The notes under the pieces: generated by a model
What the model saw: only the letters and a program-made list of their open reading frames with translations
The model's database searches: none
What the model was told of the DNA's origin: nothing
Source: Strigamia acuminata
Lineage: Eukaryota; Arthropoda; Chilopoda; Geophilomorpha; Linotaeniidae
Direction of reading: 5' to 3'
DNA length: 64,000 bases
Assembly: GCA_949358305.1 (NCBI GenBank)
Contig: OX442314.1
Coordinates: 34,033,608-34,097,607 of the forward strand
Made by a program: the position numbers and the translations under genes
Part shown: positions 1-13,800 of the stretch, piece after piece
Numbering within the stretch: the first letter of the stretch is position 1
Layout: each line of letters begins with the position of its first letter

Positions 1-2
1 CA

Positions 3-1244
3 ACCTACGAAGTGTGGGAAGACACGCTTCTGAAAGTAGCCGATCACTTGGTGGAACTCCAAGACAAATCGGATAGCACTATGCGTCAATTAACGCAAAC
101 GCGCACGGAATTCGGTGATATTAGCGACCGGTTAACTCATGCTTTGCAGGAGTTAGACTCTGCGAAATTATCGAATGAAAGCTTGTTGAAGATGATAGCT
201 AGTCAAAAAGCTATCGTTGACAGCGTGGTGGCGGCTGGACAATCGAATTTGAGAGCACAATCTGCAATCTCAAACACGATTTCTCCCACCGTGACAACAC
301 CAAACTCTGGATCCAGCACAGGCTCAACGCCTACGACTGGAAATCCTCTTTTTCTGGCTTGGGGAGAAAAGTTTCTTCACAAAACTGACCAGGCTATGCC
401 TGCTCCCAGGCCAATGGATGAAGTAGAGCTAAGTAAACGAGTCAAATCCATTGGAATTGAAGCGTTTGCAGGGGACAAAACGAAAGCTAAGTCTTTCCTT
501 ATTGATTTAAAACGTTCTCTACGCTTTGCTTTGCCCTATCTGAACCAAGTGCTTGCTGAGCATTTGTTTAAGTTTTTCCGAGGAGATGCGGCCACATGGT
601 TCTCTTCTCATGCCAAAACGAATTGGGAGGAATTCGAACATGAATTTATCACCCATTTTCGTCCGAGCGATGCGCTGCTTTTAGCAGAAATCGCTAAAAC
701 ACAGCAACTGTCTCATGAGTCTGCCACCCAAGTGGTGATAAGACTCGAGAAGTTATACGCTCAATTGACTATTCCTGTGCACGAGAGCCAGCAAATTCAA
801 AAAGTGCTGGCAATTCTGCGCCCAGCGGCCAAAAACATGGTCGCAAATGCCATTAATTTGGAGAACACTTGGGCGTCGCTCAGGAGAGCCTGCATTGCTA
901 CGGAGGCCGCGATCATAAATCAGGAAACTGTGACAAATGCAGCAATCATTGAGGCGGCAAAAACAGAAACTGTTACGCCAATTCAAAAATCCAACCAGCA
1001 AATGGTAACAATACCAAATGCTGCGGGTGGAGATAAACCGACGATACGCCACCCACACCGGGGAAATCGCTGCAGTGAAGTTTTCGCCGCCGTTTTAAAG
1101 GAGATTTTGGCCAAGCCTGTTAAGACTTTTATAGTGCCAGAAATAATTTTTTTTTATTGTCAAAACAAGTTTTTTTTTATTATTAATTATTCCAAAGTGT
1201 TAAAATTAGCATACTTACCTTTTAATGTTAAATGGATTCAATAA
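3..1244 (+). pseudogene. Gag fragment fused to the ORF3 tail (deletion derivative)
   Basis: The frame is open from the left edge and runs through residues homologous to the gag of the intact element (about 54340-55440), including the conserved capsid-like stretch around LFKFFRGDAATWFSSH. Homology stops at about 1042. The next codons match the ORF3 C-terminus (PTPGKSL-like) but in another frame, so the peptide after about 1045 is not a natural gag end. The zinc knuckle and everything of pol are absent. About 200 nt of T-rich 3' untranslated sequence then extends the frame by chance to 1244. Confidence 0.8.
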
Positions 1245-1576
1245 CTACAAATGTTAGATTTTAAAGTTCAAAAAGTGTTTTTTATTCATATATATTTTTA
1301 AATTACAAGTGTTATTTTACATTTTTATTTTTCAATAGTGTTTAAATTGTACAAGTTTTCCATCCTGGGGGTAAGTGTGTGTGTGTTCCTTTGTAGTGTT
1401 GTTATTTTCCCAAGTGCATTCCTACCGGTGATCTTCGTTCTAGCTGATGGCTCGTCCGAAATATGGTCATCTGATAATCTGAAAAAAGAAAAGTAATGCG
1501 ATGTGTTAACTTTCAACAACCACTTCAGTGATTGCGTTGTACCCCCTCGTACTTACCTTTTTCCAGGGGGGGGAAA

Positions 1577-2226
1577 TGTGACCAGCTGCCCCTGCGCACG
1601 GGTCGCTGCACTGCAACGGCAATGCACTTGGCGCAGCTCCAGCGCCTCTCGTATCTCGCGCAGCCTGTTGCGGTCCCCCGCAACCAGGTGGAGCTGCGGG
1701 CCTTTGGTCAAGCAGGATCGGGCCCCGGAAGTCGCCCTTCCGGAAGTGGTTGGTCCCCGTAGGGACAAGAGAGTTGTTGATCAACCAGCAAGGCGAACGG
1801 TCGTGTTGCGACCGCCTCCGAAACTGGCTATTGAGATAACCCAAACTATCGGCGTGGCGATGATATCGCCCGCCGGGACCTGAGCGTCCAGTTGCGCCAC
1901 GTCCGCCGGACGTTAACCGTAACTTCGGCGGCGTGGCCCAAAACCGTAACTTCGGCGGCGTGGCCCAAAACCGATTACCGACCTCGTGTGTCATGGCGGC
2001 CGATGGCCGCCGTGCCACGCGGTCTGATTAGGGACGGTTCGAAGGAACCGCCGCCTTGGGAAATACACTATGGGACACTACAATCATACCCCTAGACATC
2101 CAATAAAGCCATAACTAAAACTATATTGTGTCTCCGTGTATTTCGTGGTTTGTTTTATCGTGTGTGTTGCGTCCAGCGCCTCCGTGGCTCTCCCCCGACC
2201 ACGTGGCGTCCGTCCGAACACTCACA
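1577..2226 (+). repeat. 3' LTR of the deleted gypsy element (650 bp)
   Basis: It begins TGTGACC right after the purine tract at about 1564-1576 and ends ACTCACA. The same ends and polyadenylation context (AATAAAG near 2102) occur in the 623-bp LTRs at 51201 and 61415. It carries a perfect 27-bp tandem duplication at about 1917-1970 (unit beginning CCGTAACTTCGGCG) that the other copies lack, which explains the extra length. Target duplication cannot be checked because the 5' end lies outside the window. Confidence 0.85.
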
Positions 2227-2449
2227 GCACTTCTTTTGACTTGATTTGCGACGTCATTTTACACGCTTCCCGGCGATATTTCGCCTATTTTTGCGCACTC
2301 CTCTGCTACAGTTTGGGCATGCAATCGATAGAATATTTTTTGATCAATAAAAACTTTATTACAAATGTTAATTGTTTGGCAGCGCTCGATTATTATTTAT
2401 TACAAGCTGTACCCGGCCACGCGTTGCTGTGGCTCATAAATAAATCCCG
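2227..2449. other. Flank between LTR and minisatellite, no gene seen
   Basis: This is unassigned sequence between the LTR and the GTGGAAAT array. No supported ORF, RNA gene or transposon end was recognised. Confidence 0.4.
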
Positions 2450-3165
2450 TGGAAATTAATGCCATGAAAGTAAATCCCGTGGAAATAAATCCCATGAAAG
2501 TAAATTCCGTGGAAAACCCGTGGAAATAAATCCCGTGGAAATCCTGTGGAAATAAATAAATACCGTGGAAATAAATCCTGTGAAAATCACATGGAAATAA
2601 ATCCCGTGGAAATCCCGTGAAAATAAATCACATGGAAATCCCGTGGATTTGTGTGTTGCTTTCATGTCCAACAGATGCAAGTTCTTAATTCAAAATTACT
2701 TTATTCTCGTATCGCGTCCGACGCACGTTTCAAATGTAAAAACGTGGTGTTAAATTAATTACTTTCATCCGATGCACGTTTCCACTTGCTGGTCGCGTTT
2801 TGATCCACACGTTGCTGTGGCTCATAAATAAATCCAGTGGAAATAAATCCCGTGGAAATAAATCCCGAAAATCCCATGGAAGTCCTGTGGAAATCCCATC
2901 AAAATCCCGTGGTAATCCCATGGAAATAAATAAATCCCTTGGAAATAAATAAATCCCGTGGAAATCCAATGGAAATCCCGTGCAAATCCAATGGAAATTC
3001 TGTGCAAATTCAATGGAAATCCCGTGCAAATAAATCCCGTGGAAATCCAATGGAAATCCTGTGGAAATCCAATGGAAATCCCGTGCAAATCCAATGGAAA
3101 TCCCATGCAAATAAATCCCGTGGAAATCCCAACGAATTCCCGTGAAAATAAATCCTGTGCAAATC
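2450..3165. repeat. Minisatellite built on AAATCCCGTGG / AAATAAATCCC words
   Basis: Two tracts (about 2450-2650 and 2828-3165) are made of irregular repeats of GTGGAAATCC and GTGGAAATAAATCC with many point variants. Between them, and again at about 3310-3365, lies a short unit containing TCCGACGCACGTTTCCAC. The array is open in several frames on both strands, giving repetitive peptides. That is a property of the repeat and not a sign of a gene. Confidence 0.85.
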
Positions 3166-4062
3166 ACGAATCCATGGCTATGGCAATCGTTTTCATTCGT
3201 GCATATTTGCCGAATTATTGAACAATAACTAAAAAACAGTAAAAACCAAAGGAATAAAAAATACTAACAAAATATTTCGATGAAGCTGAATTCCGCCGTA
3301 TTAATTGTTATTAATTCGTATCGCATCCGACGCACGTTTCCACTCGCTGGTCGCGTTCGTCCATCGTACTCGTTGTACGAACGTCTTTGCAACGTTTTTC
3401 CTCCAAAAATGGCCGCCGTCGCCTTTAAAATGTTCGTCTGGTGTTGGTGCTGAATATTCCCCGAAAAAAAACCGCTCAAAAACTTAAAAATGAGCATTCT
3501 GGCAATGCTGCTGCTGCTTAACACACACCTGAGATGGACGCCGCCATCTTGGATCCACGCCAGGTTTGAATAGGGTGCGAAGTGTGCAACAGATGGCGTT
3601 AGAATCGACGCCGCCATGTTTGTTTGGAAAAAACACGTTTTGACCTGTTACAGGTGTATAAAAACATGTCACAGGTATCACAGGTATATAAGAACATTCC
3701 CCAATTCGAACTCAACGTTGTGTCCAAATTTCAAACCAATCGGTCAAGAACTTTTGGAGTGCATACATATTGAACAGAAAACAGAGTTACATTTTTATTT
3801 ATTTCGGTCAAGCCACGAGGAGATCTTGTGTAATCCTCTGGCCTGATTGGCTGCAATCAGGACGCAGCTCCGACGTAGGAGCTGCTGAGGATCCTCTTAT
3901 TGATGTTGCCAGTGCCGACTGGCGGCGGCGGCCAGTTGGTCACAATTTCTACATTCACAAAATTGCTGTTTTGATGGTAACGACTTCAGGAATGAACAAA
4001 CGATTAGGGTATGTCTTTTCTTGGAATCGTCGTATTGTCTCGCTCCAATAATCACAGTTGCC
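3166..4062. other. Dispersed repeat DNA, partly LTR-like
   Basis: No gene is supported here. About 3825-3965 is similar, in inverted orientation, to about 47130-47265: both share the word TGATTGGCTGCAATCAGGAC and the GC-rich GGCGGCGGCGGCCAG segment. The pair belongs to one dispersed repeat family, possibly LTR fragments. 3640-3695 contains short CACAGGTAT-type repeats. Confidence 0.5.
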
Positions 4063-4735
4063 AAGCTTTCCCCGGATGCTTCCAGGATGCTTCCCTGTTG
4101 CTCCCCGGATGCTCCCCTGCACGACCCCTGCACGACCTTTAGATGACCTTTGTACGACCCCTGCACGACCTTTAGATGACCTTTGGACAACCCCTGCACG
4201 ACCTTTAGATGACCTTTGGACGACCCCTGCACGACCTTGACACGACCTTTGGACGACCTTGGACGACCCCTGGAAGATCCCTGGACGACCCCTGGACGAC
4301 CCTGGACGACCCCTGGATGACCCCTGGACAACCCCTGCACGACTTCTGCACGATCTTTAGATGACCTTTGAATGACCCCTGCACGACCTTAACACGACCT
4401 TTGGATGACCTTGGACGACCCCTGGACGACCCCTGCATGACCCCTGGACAACCCCTGCACGACCTTTAGATGACTTTTGGGTGACCCCTGCACGACCTTG
4501 ACACGATCTTTGGACGACCTTGAACAACCTTAGACGACCTTAAACAACCCCTGGACGATCCCTGAACGACCCCTGCACGACCCCTGCACGATTTTTAGAT
4601 GATCTTTGGACAACCTTAGACGACTCCTGGACGACCTCTGGATAATCCCTGGACGACCCCTGCATGACCCCTGCACGATCCCTGCACGACCTTTAGACGA
4701 TCTTTGGACAACCTTGGACGACCTTGGATGACGTA
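4063..4735. repeat. Long minisatellite, GACGACCCCTGCACGACC-type units
   Basis: About 670 bp of degenerate tandem repeats combine GACGACCCCTG, CACGACCTTTAGATGACC and TTGGACGACC. Period and order vary, so this is a higher-order mosaic and not a clean array. The minus strand stays open and would encode a GRPGVVQGSS-like repetitive peptide. Codons follow the repeat, and no start context or flanking gene structure is present. Confidence 0.85.
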
Positions 4736-5261
4736 AAATGGATGATTTTAACATAAAATGGATGATTTTCGATGTTAAATCACAATTTTTTTGATAAATT
4801 TGCCGATTTCTGACAGTAAAATTGATGATCCTTGACGAATTTTGAATTTTTTAACAAAAAATTCTAATTTGTGTGTAAAAATCATTTTTCATCGCTGCAA
4901 ATTGACTATTTGCTAGAACACAATTGGCTTCGTTACTATAAATCTACAAACAAGTACGGGAACGAAAGAGACATAAGGATGTACTTTATTGCACTCGGTT
5001 TTGTTTCGACACAGCTTAGCAAAATATATTTTACAAAAATTAACTAAGAAACCACAACTTCAAACCAAAAGAGCAGAAATTGAATTGATAACGATAATTT
5101 GCAAACATGTAATGGTAACGTAACGTAAATGTACCGTTAATGTAACGATAACGATAACTTAGCTATAAAAAATGTAACGATAACGGTTGGTAACTAGTTA
5201 CTTTTTCAGCCAAGTTATGGTAACGGTAACTAGTTACCAAATTCCAGTAACGGATACAACA
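4736..5261. other. AT-rich intergenic sequence with GTAACG-rich tract
   Basis: No gene was found. About 5108-5255 is rich in the words GTAACG, CGATAACG and TAACTAGTTACC, with short palindromes, and may be the relic of a simple-repeat MITE. Confidence 0.4.
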
Positions 5262-5321
5262 CTGGATATTGGGGTTTGAAGTTGTGGCACCACATTCGGA
5301 AATTTAGTACAAGTCTTTTTT

Positions 5322-6176
5322 GGGTTGTATTTATCGACCCCCTATTTATATTTGTAAAAACACCGAAAATATTTAAGTGCACACATATTAATTTTGTCCC
5401 CAAATCCTTGAATGTAACCCCCAAATTCCATTATTTTTCCCCAAAACGTTTACAAGACGTTTTTACCGTTTTACGAACGTTTTCGTGACGTTTTCGACGC
5501 ACACGCATGAGGAACGGGGACAAAGTCGGGGCATTCCAAACGAGACAAAAGAGAAAATCCGGGAATTATTTAACAACGGTGTCATCAAACCCAGAGTAAT
5601 TCTTCGCAGAATCCGTGATTGTGGTCTTCCGGAACCCACAGTAATGCAGTTGTCTAACTTCCTAAACGGTGTTCGTGTTGCCCAAGACGGTAAACCGATC
5701 TTCACACTTGGGGAGTTAGAGAAGTGTGTTGCGAATGACGCTCAAGTCCCCGAAGATGTCGATACACCCTTTGCTGTGCAGTATGAACTTCACATTACGC
5801 CCACATTACGCCCACGAACCAGAGCAATGTGCGTGAACAAGACATTGACACATACTTGAGGCAGCCGTAAAAGAGGGCTTTCTGGCAGTGCCACCCGAGG
5901 CCAAGAATGTTCCAATTGGGCATAAACGCAAACGGGGTAGGCCATCTAAGGCCACACTGGCGTTGCAAACTTAAAACCAGGGGATGTTTAATACTTGGTG
6001 GCAAAATCAAGGGAAATAGTGTATAAATAAACAGTGTCGAAATAAATATTTTTGGGGTGTTGATAACTATAAGTGGCGGTAAAATAAATAAAAATAGTGT
6101 GTGAATAATTGGTGTGAAATTAAATATTTTTGTGGGTTTTTTTAAATTGTTTTGTGGGTGTCAATAATTTGATCTC
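5322..6176 (+). mobile_element. MULE (Mutator-like) deletion derivative A, 9-bp TSD
   Basis: The element starts GGGTTGTATTTATCGACCC and ends ATTTGATCTC. It is flanked by the 9-bp direct repeat GTCTTTTTT (5313-5321 and 6177-6185). The same ends, inverted, bound element B at 24064-25000. The TIRs are imperfect (about 12 of 18 matching). It interrupts a dispersed repeat whose uninterrupted form is readable at about 26440-26500 and, inverted, near 25860, which gives an independent empty site. It keeps the N-terminal part of a transposase and the last 35 or so codons, with the catalytic middle deleted. Confidence 0.85.
5485..5972 (+). pseudogene. MULE transposase remnant (N-terminal piece plus extreme C-terminus)
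   Basis: About 5515-5790 encodes an open segment (a KEKIRELFNNGV-like helix followed by a domain ending near FAVQYELH) that I read as the transposase N-terminal region. About 5866-5972 encodes a tail, KEGFLAVPPEAKNVPIGHKR..., nearly identical to the C-terminus of element B. The intervening catalytic region is missing, so the product cannot be active. There is no clear ATG start. Confidence 0.65.
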
Positions 6177-6185
6177 GTCTTTTTT

Positions 6186-6545
6186 GTGCCATATTCAAAA
6201 GCTTGCTGCTTAAACACTAAAAGGAGTAGAGACTTGTGATTGTAACGGTTTGTTAAGAAGAAAGTTCTCTATCTTTTGGTGTAAAAAACATTGAAATCCA
6301 TGGATTTGTTCTACCTATAGTTTGGGCGAAAGTGAATGTGGTGCCAACTTCAGCCTGGTGAAAATGAAGAAGGAAATTATAATCGGGGCCATAATAATAA
6401 TCGGAACAATAATTATCGGAGCAAAAGAAGTGGGTGAAATAATCCTTATAGTCGACAGGCACCCACTGTCGCACCTATAATCCAACCTGCAATCGCAATC
6501 GCACCGACAGTCGCATCCGAAGTCGAACAACCACTATGAATAATT
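6186..6545. repeat. Dispersed repeat split by MULE A
   Basis: This continues the repeat seen at about 5262-5321. It matches, in inverted orientation, about 25684-25875 over roughly 180 bp (shared words include TTTTTTGTGCCAT and GCCAACTTCAGCCTGGTG). No coding function is visible. Confidence 0.7.
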
Positions 6546-6775
6546 TTGATATTTTCAAATTTTTATTTTATTTGCCTCTATTAAATATTTAAATACAAAT
6601 AAATAAAAGAAGTGAACTATTTTTAATGCAATTCCATCAAAATCCATCGCAGCGCCGGCTTTTAGTGATACCGCTTATAGATTGCTTAAGTCTGGTCTCC
6701 CATATATAAATTTAGAGACAAATAACACAAAATCAGCGCGAGTGGCGCTCGCCAGGTGGCGGGCCACATTCAAAC
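6546..6775 (+). promoter_or_regulatory. Upstream region of RMI2
   Basis: This AT-rich stretch becomes GC-rich in the last 60 bases before the ATG. It presumably holds the promoter and 5' UTR of RMI2. No TATA box was assigned with confidence. Confidence 0.35.
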
Positions 6776-7265
6776 ATGGCCGGTGACGGCGGTAGTTTGA
6801 AAACAGCGGCCGTCAAGCGATTTATTGGCAACGTTGCTAATAAAACCACCAAATCAGGATTGATATGGCTGCAAGGAATTATTACCGATGTAAGATCAAT
6901 CATTTTTCGATTTGCTATCCCGAAACAAATAGATGTTTGTAGGTGAATCTACCTCAAAATGAAATCACCCTAGCGGACGAAACGGGAACGATTCGAGTGG
7001 GAAATGTAAACACATCAAACCCATCCCCGGAATGGATTAAAAAAGGTAAACAAATCGATAAAAATTGATATTTTTGATTGAATTTAAGTATTTAGGTGTC
7101 TACTGCATGGTGATAGGTGCAGCGAGTGATCAAAGTCGGGTCCACTCGATCAAAATGACCGATTTGTCACGCAAACCTTTGGAGAAACAAATATGGCCCA
7201 AACTCGTAATTCATCAAGAAAACGACGAAGCTTGCGATACAATTTCCTCTCTTGGTTTATTTTAA
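6776..7265 (+). CDS. RMI2: RecQ-mediated genome instability protein 2 (RMI2), OB-fold
   Basis: Three exons (6776-6889, 6943-7045, 7096-7265) join in frame to a 128-residue protein. Both introns are 50-53 nt with GT/AG ends. The product matches RMI2, the single-OB-fold subunit that with RMI1, topoisomerase III-alpha and BLM dissolves double Holliday junctions in the nucleus. Diagnostic matches are the first strand IWLQGII, the LADETGTIRVGN strand, the GVYCMVIG strand and the KMTDLS...P...W motif near the C-terminus, all in the order found in animal RMI2. Length is close to the human protein, with a shorter N-terminal tail. Its 3' end abuts a decayed piece of UTP6 (7266-7340), and a broken second copy lies at 10558-10800. 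The start is the first ATG in the open frame. Confidence 0.9.
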
Positions 7266-7359
7266 TACGAAAACCATTCCAGTGTAGACCAAAGCCATTG
7301 TGGTCAGACATTTGGCCTTGAAAGCGGGTTCACGGAAATCCTAACATTTCAATCAAATA

Positions 7360-7401
<42 letters not shown>

Positions 7402-7460
7402 TGCACGAAATTTATTAAATTTGTTCATTATCCAAAAACAAATGTGAAATCCATCATTTT
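7266..7460. pseudogene. Remnant of the UTP6 last exon, then an (AAT)n microsatellite
   Basis: 7270-7335 aligns with the plus-strand image of the UTP6 terminal exon at 10836-10905 (shared words CATTCCAGTGT and ATTTGGCCT). It is therefore a duplicated and decayed UTP6 tail, minus-oriented. An AAT trinucleotide run follows at about 7358-7402. The rest is the 3' flank of the dipeptidase gene. Confidence 0.7.
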
Positions 7461-10557
<3,097 letters not shown>

Positions 10558-10810
10558 AGATGAAATCACCCTGGCGGACGAAAAAAGAACGACTCGACAA
10601 AAAATGTAAATCAAACTCACGGCCGGAATGGATAGAAAAAGATGGGTCAATTGATAAAAATTAATATTTTTGATTAATTTTGTATATTTAGGTGTTTGCT
10701 GTATGGCGATGGGTGCAGCAGGTGATCAAAATCACCGATTTTTCGATTTGGAGACACAAATGTGACCAAAATTCACAATTCTTCAAAAAAATGACGAAAT
10801 TTGAAAAAGA
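10558..10810 (+). pseudogene. RMI2 pseudogene (exon 2 - intron - exon 3)
   Basis: Aligns with RMI2 exon 2 (word GATGAAATCACCCT, then GCGGACGAAA), the second intron (GATAAAAATT...TATTTTTGATT) and exon 3 (GGTGTTTGCTGTATGGCGATGGGTGCAGC). Retention of the intron shows it arose by DNA duplication, not from an mRNA. The frame is broken by an in-frame stop just after the exon 2 core and by a deletion of the codons around the MTDLS motif. Exon 1 was not found. It lies immediately next to the UTP6 stop codon, mirroring the RMI2/UTP6-tail junction at 7265. Confidence 0.85.
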
Positions 10811-10832
10811 AATTTGTTCTTCTCGTTTTATT

Positions 10833-13800
10833 TCACTCGTAAATCATTCCAGTGTTGAGCAAAGTCATTGCAGTCAAATATTTGGCCTCCAAGGCGGAAT
10901 TGAGGGTTTTCATGGCTCGCCAGTGTAGTTTGGAGACTATTTCCGGGTTCCCCGCCTCGTGCTCGGACTCCATGTTGATGTAACGCAACCAAACGTCTGG
11001 AAAATGAATTTTTGTTTTGATTTAGATAAATTTTTTTTTTTTTTAAATTTGTGTTTTACCGATGCTGGTTTTGCCGAAATGGTTGATGATGTCTTCGAGG
11101 ATCCTGCGCAGGTTTTGGATGTCTTGTTCGGCCTGCGCTTGCTCGCATTCGTACATTTTCCAAAAGAAGGACTCAAGAATCGGCGGATTCCATCTGATGG
11201 CTTTGTATACTTTTCGCGCTTCCTCCACACCGCAAATCATTATGACGAGCTCTAAGTAGAGCGTTTTCACTTCCGCCACTAAATACTGCGACGGGATACT
11301 CAACGTTTTCTGTTTTTTTGGTAAAAAAAATTAATTAATTAAATCGAATTTGTGAAAAAATCGAAAAATATGAATTAATTCGTTAAAAAAATCGAAAAAT
11401 ATGAATTAATTCGTTAAAAAAATCGAAAAATATGAATTAATTCGTTAAAAAAATCGAAAAAGATGAATTAATTCGTTTAAAAATCGATTAAAAGTCGATA
11501 AAAAGTCAAAGGAATCCAAAGAAAACCGAAAAAATTGATGAAAAATCAAAAATATCGAATTCATTCGTTAAAAAATCGAGAATTATCAATTTAATTCGTG
11601 TAAAAATCGAGAATTATCAATTTAATTCGTGAAAAAATCGAGAATTATCAATTTAATTCGTGAAAAAATCGAGAATTATCAATTTAATTCGTGAAAAAAT
11701 CGAGAATTATCAATTTAATTCGTGAAAAAATCGAGAATTATCAATTTAATTCGTGAAAAAATCGAGAATTATCAATTTAATTCCGTTAAAAAATTAACTA
11801 AAAATTAAATCAATTCGTAAAAGATCGATTAAAAGTCAAAAAAGCGAATGAAATCGTAATAAAAACGATAATATTAAATAAATCGAATAACTTCATTTAA
11901 AAATCAATGTTTATTGTTTTTTTACCCTCAATAAATCGACTGCTTTTGTTGGGTTGGTCGTGAGTGCCCATTCTATGGCCAGATGCCAGATCCGGATAGA
12001 ATTCTAAAATTAAAATAAAATAAAAATCAATTTTTTTTTTTTTCACGTTTATTTTTTTAAATACTTTAATAGGAACGTTTTCGGTTGCACGATTGAATGA
12101 ACCCTGGATGATTTTCTCCGAAGAACCTTTGGCAATTTCGTATTTGATTTGAGTCAACCACAGGGATTCCGATTGCGGATGTTTGTCCAGCGCCAATTTA
12201 ATCACCTTTTCTTTTTCCTCGGAGTCTGTTAGCAAAATCTGGAGAAGGAATCAGTTTATTTGATTCATTCAATTCCAATATGATTTTGTTTTACCCATTT
12301 GTGATACAATTGTTCGTTGAGGCGGTTTTCATGGTGTCCAGATTGAAAGGCGCAGAGTGCGTAGCTGTAAAACTCGTTGGCCAGTGTGGAAAAAGACGGA
12401 TCTTCGTGTTTTGATAGACACATTTCGATGTAAAGCGTGTACATTTCAACTGGAAATTTGTGATATTTTAAGTTTTTCATTGAATAAAAAGTGAAATTTT
12501 ATGATTTCAATTAAGAAAAATTGAAATATTCAATAATTTCAACTGTTTCGGAGAAAAATTGTAAATATTTCATTAATTTCAATTCTTACCAGTTGCCACT
12601 CTTTCAATCGCTCGGGTATAAATATTAATACAAGTATGCACAGCGTTTTCCAAATCCCGTTTTTCCTTAACCGCCTTCGCCAAACATCGTTTCGCATGGA
12701 AATCCCACACGTACTCTTCCTTCGGCAGTCGCTCTTCCCCACAAAAACGACTCCGGAGCCTAAAAACAGCCACAAAATAAACAAAAACGTATTAAAAAAA
12801 TCACCTAAAACTAAATAAAACCTACAAATACTAAATAAAATCAACAAAAACCAAATAAAACCGATAAAAATCAACAAAAACCAAATAAAATCGATAAAAA
12901 TCAACAAAAACCAATAAAAAATCAGCAAAAACCAATAAAAAATCAGCAAAAACCAACAAAAAAGCAGCAAAAAGTAATAAAAAATCAGCAAAAACTACAA
13001 AATCAACAAAAACTAATGCAAAATCCAAAACAAACGCAATAAAACCATCAAAAACAAACAAACACAAACTAAAAAAAACTAATCAAAAAACAAAACAACT
13101 CCTTACTCTTCGACTATCTCATCCTCCACTCCCTTCGAGAACTCAAATTCCCCGCAAATATCCACAAACGACGTCTGAAACTCGGGATCCTGAATCGCAG
13201 TAACCGCCTCCTTATAAACAGCGAGCGCAACTGCACCTTCCAAAACCTTATCCGACACTTTTTCATCCTAAAAAAAAAATAAAATCCATTAAAAACAACA
13301 ACAAAACAATTTAAATCTCCAATTCCAACTTCGTTCGCGAGTCCAAAAATTTCCATCCGTTTCCGTATTTTCTCGACATGATCCAGTTCCAATCGGAAAC
13401 ATTGCTGATATAATATTTTCGACTCGGGGTTGAATCTAAGACCCCTCAACAAGAGTTTACGAGCCGTTTCTATCGATTTATTCTCTTCGTGCTCCCATTT
13501 CGCCGCCGTGATCCACAAATCTATCAAATTTTCACACAAAAAACGTTAAATTAATACTTTTTAATCGATTTTTATCGTTTTACCGGGTTTATTGCTGTGT
13601 ACTTGAAGCATTCGGATGAAAATTCGACTAATCGGTGTGTGCATTCTCTTAAAAAACGCAAATAATTCGTTAAAATCGCAATTTTTATCATTTATTTCAT
13701 AAAATTTACCACTTTTTTGCAAAATTTGATGTGGTTGAGCCAGACTTCAACGTCGTATTGATGCCTATATTCGACTACCTGAGGATATTTTGTTTAAATT

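Larger units (their letters stand above)
1..2226 (+). mobile_element. Internally deleted Ty3/gypsy element, right part with 3' LTR
   Basis: This is the right end of a gypsy retrotransposon that starts left of the window. It holds a gag fragment (from base 3), a 3' untranslated part, a polypurine tract and a 3' LTR (1577-2226). Gag, the 3' untranslated region and the LTR all match the intact element at 51201-62037 but have diverged. The whole pol and nearly all of ORF3 are missing: gag runs directly into codons matching the last residues of the intact element's ORF3 (about 1045-1074). It is therefore a deletion derivative that needs proteins in trans, if it is active at all. Confidence 0.85.

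Noticed and set aside
2456-3221. Several overlapping open frames of 70-145 codons on both strands
   Set aside because: They follow the AAATCCCGTGG minisatellite exactly, so codons mirror the repeat unit. There is no start context, splice structure or protein family.
3897-4754. Repetitive GRPGVVQGSS-like minus-strand proteins
   Set aside because: These are by-products of the GACGACCCCTG minisatellite.
11330-11800. Possible CRISPR-like array of regularly spaced 31-bp repeats
   Set aside because: The units are directly adjacent tandem repeats with no unique spacers, in an intron of a eukaryotic gene.
12539-13067. Long hydrophobic open frames on the minus strand that look like membrane proteins
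   Set aside because: They run through AACAAAAACCAAATAAAA intronic repeats of UTP6. Hydrophobicity comes from T-rich codons.
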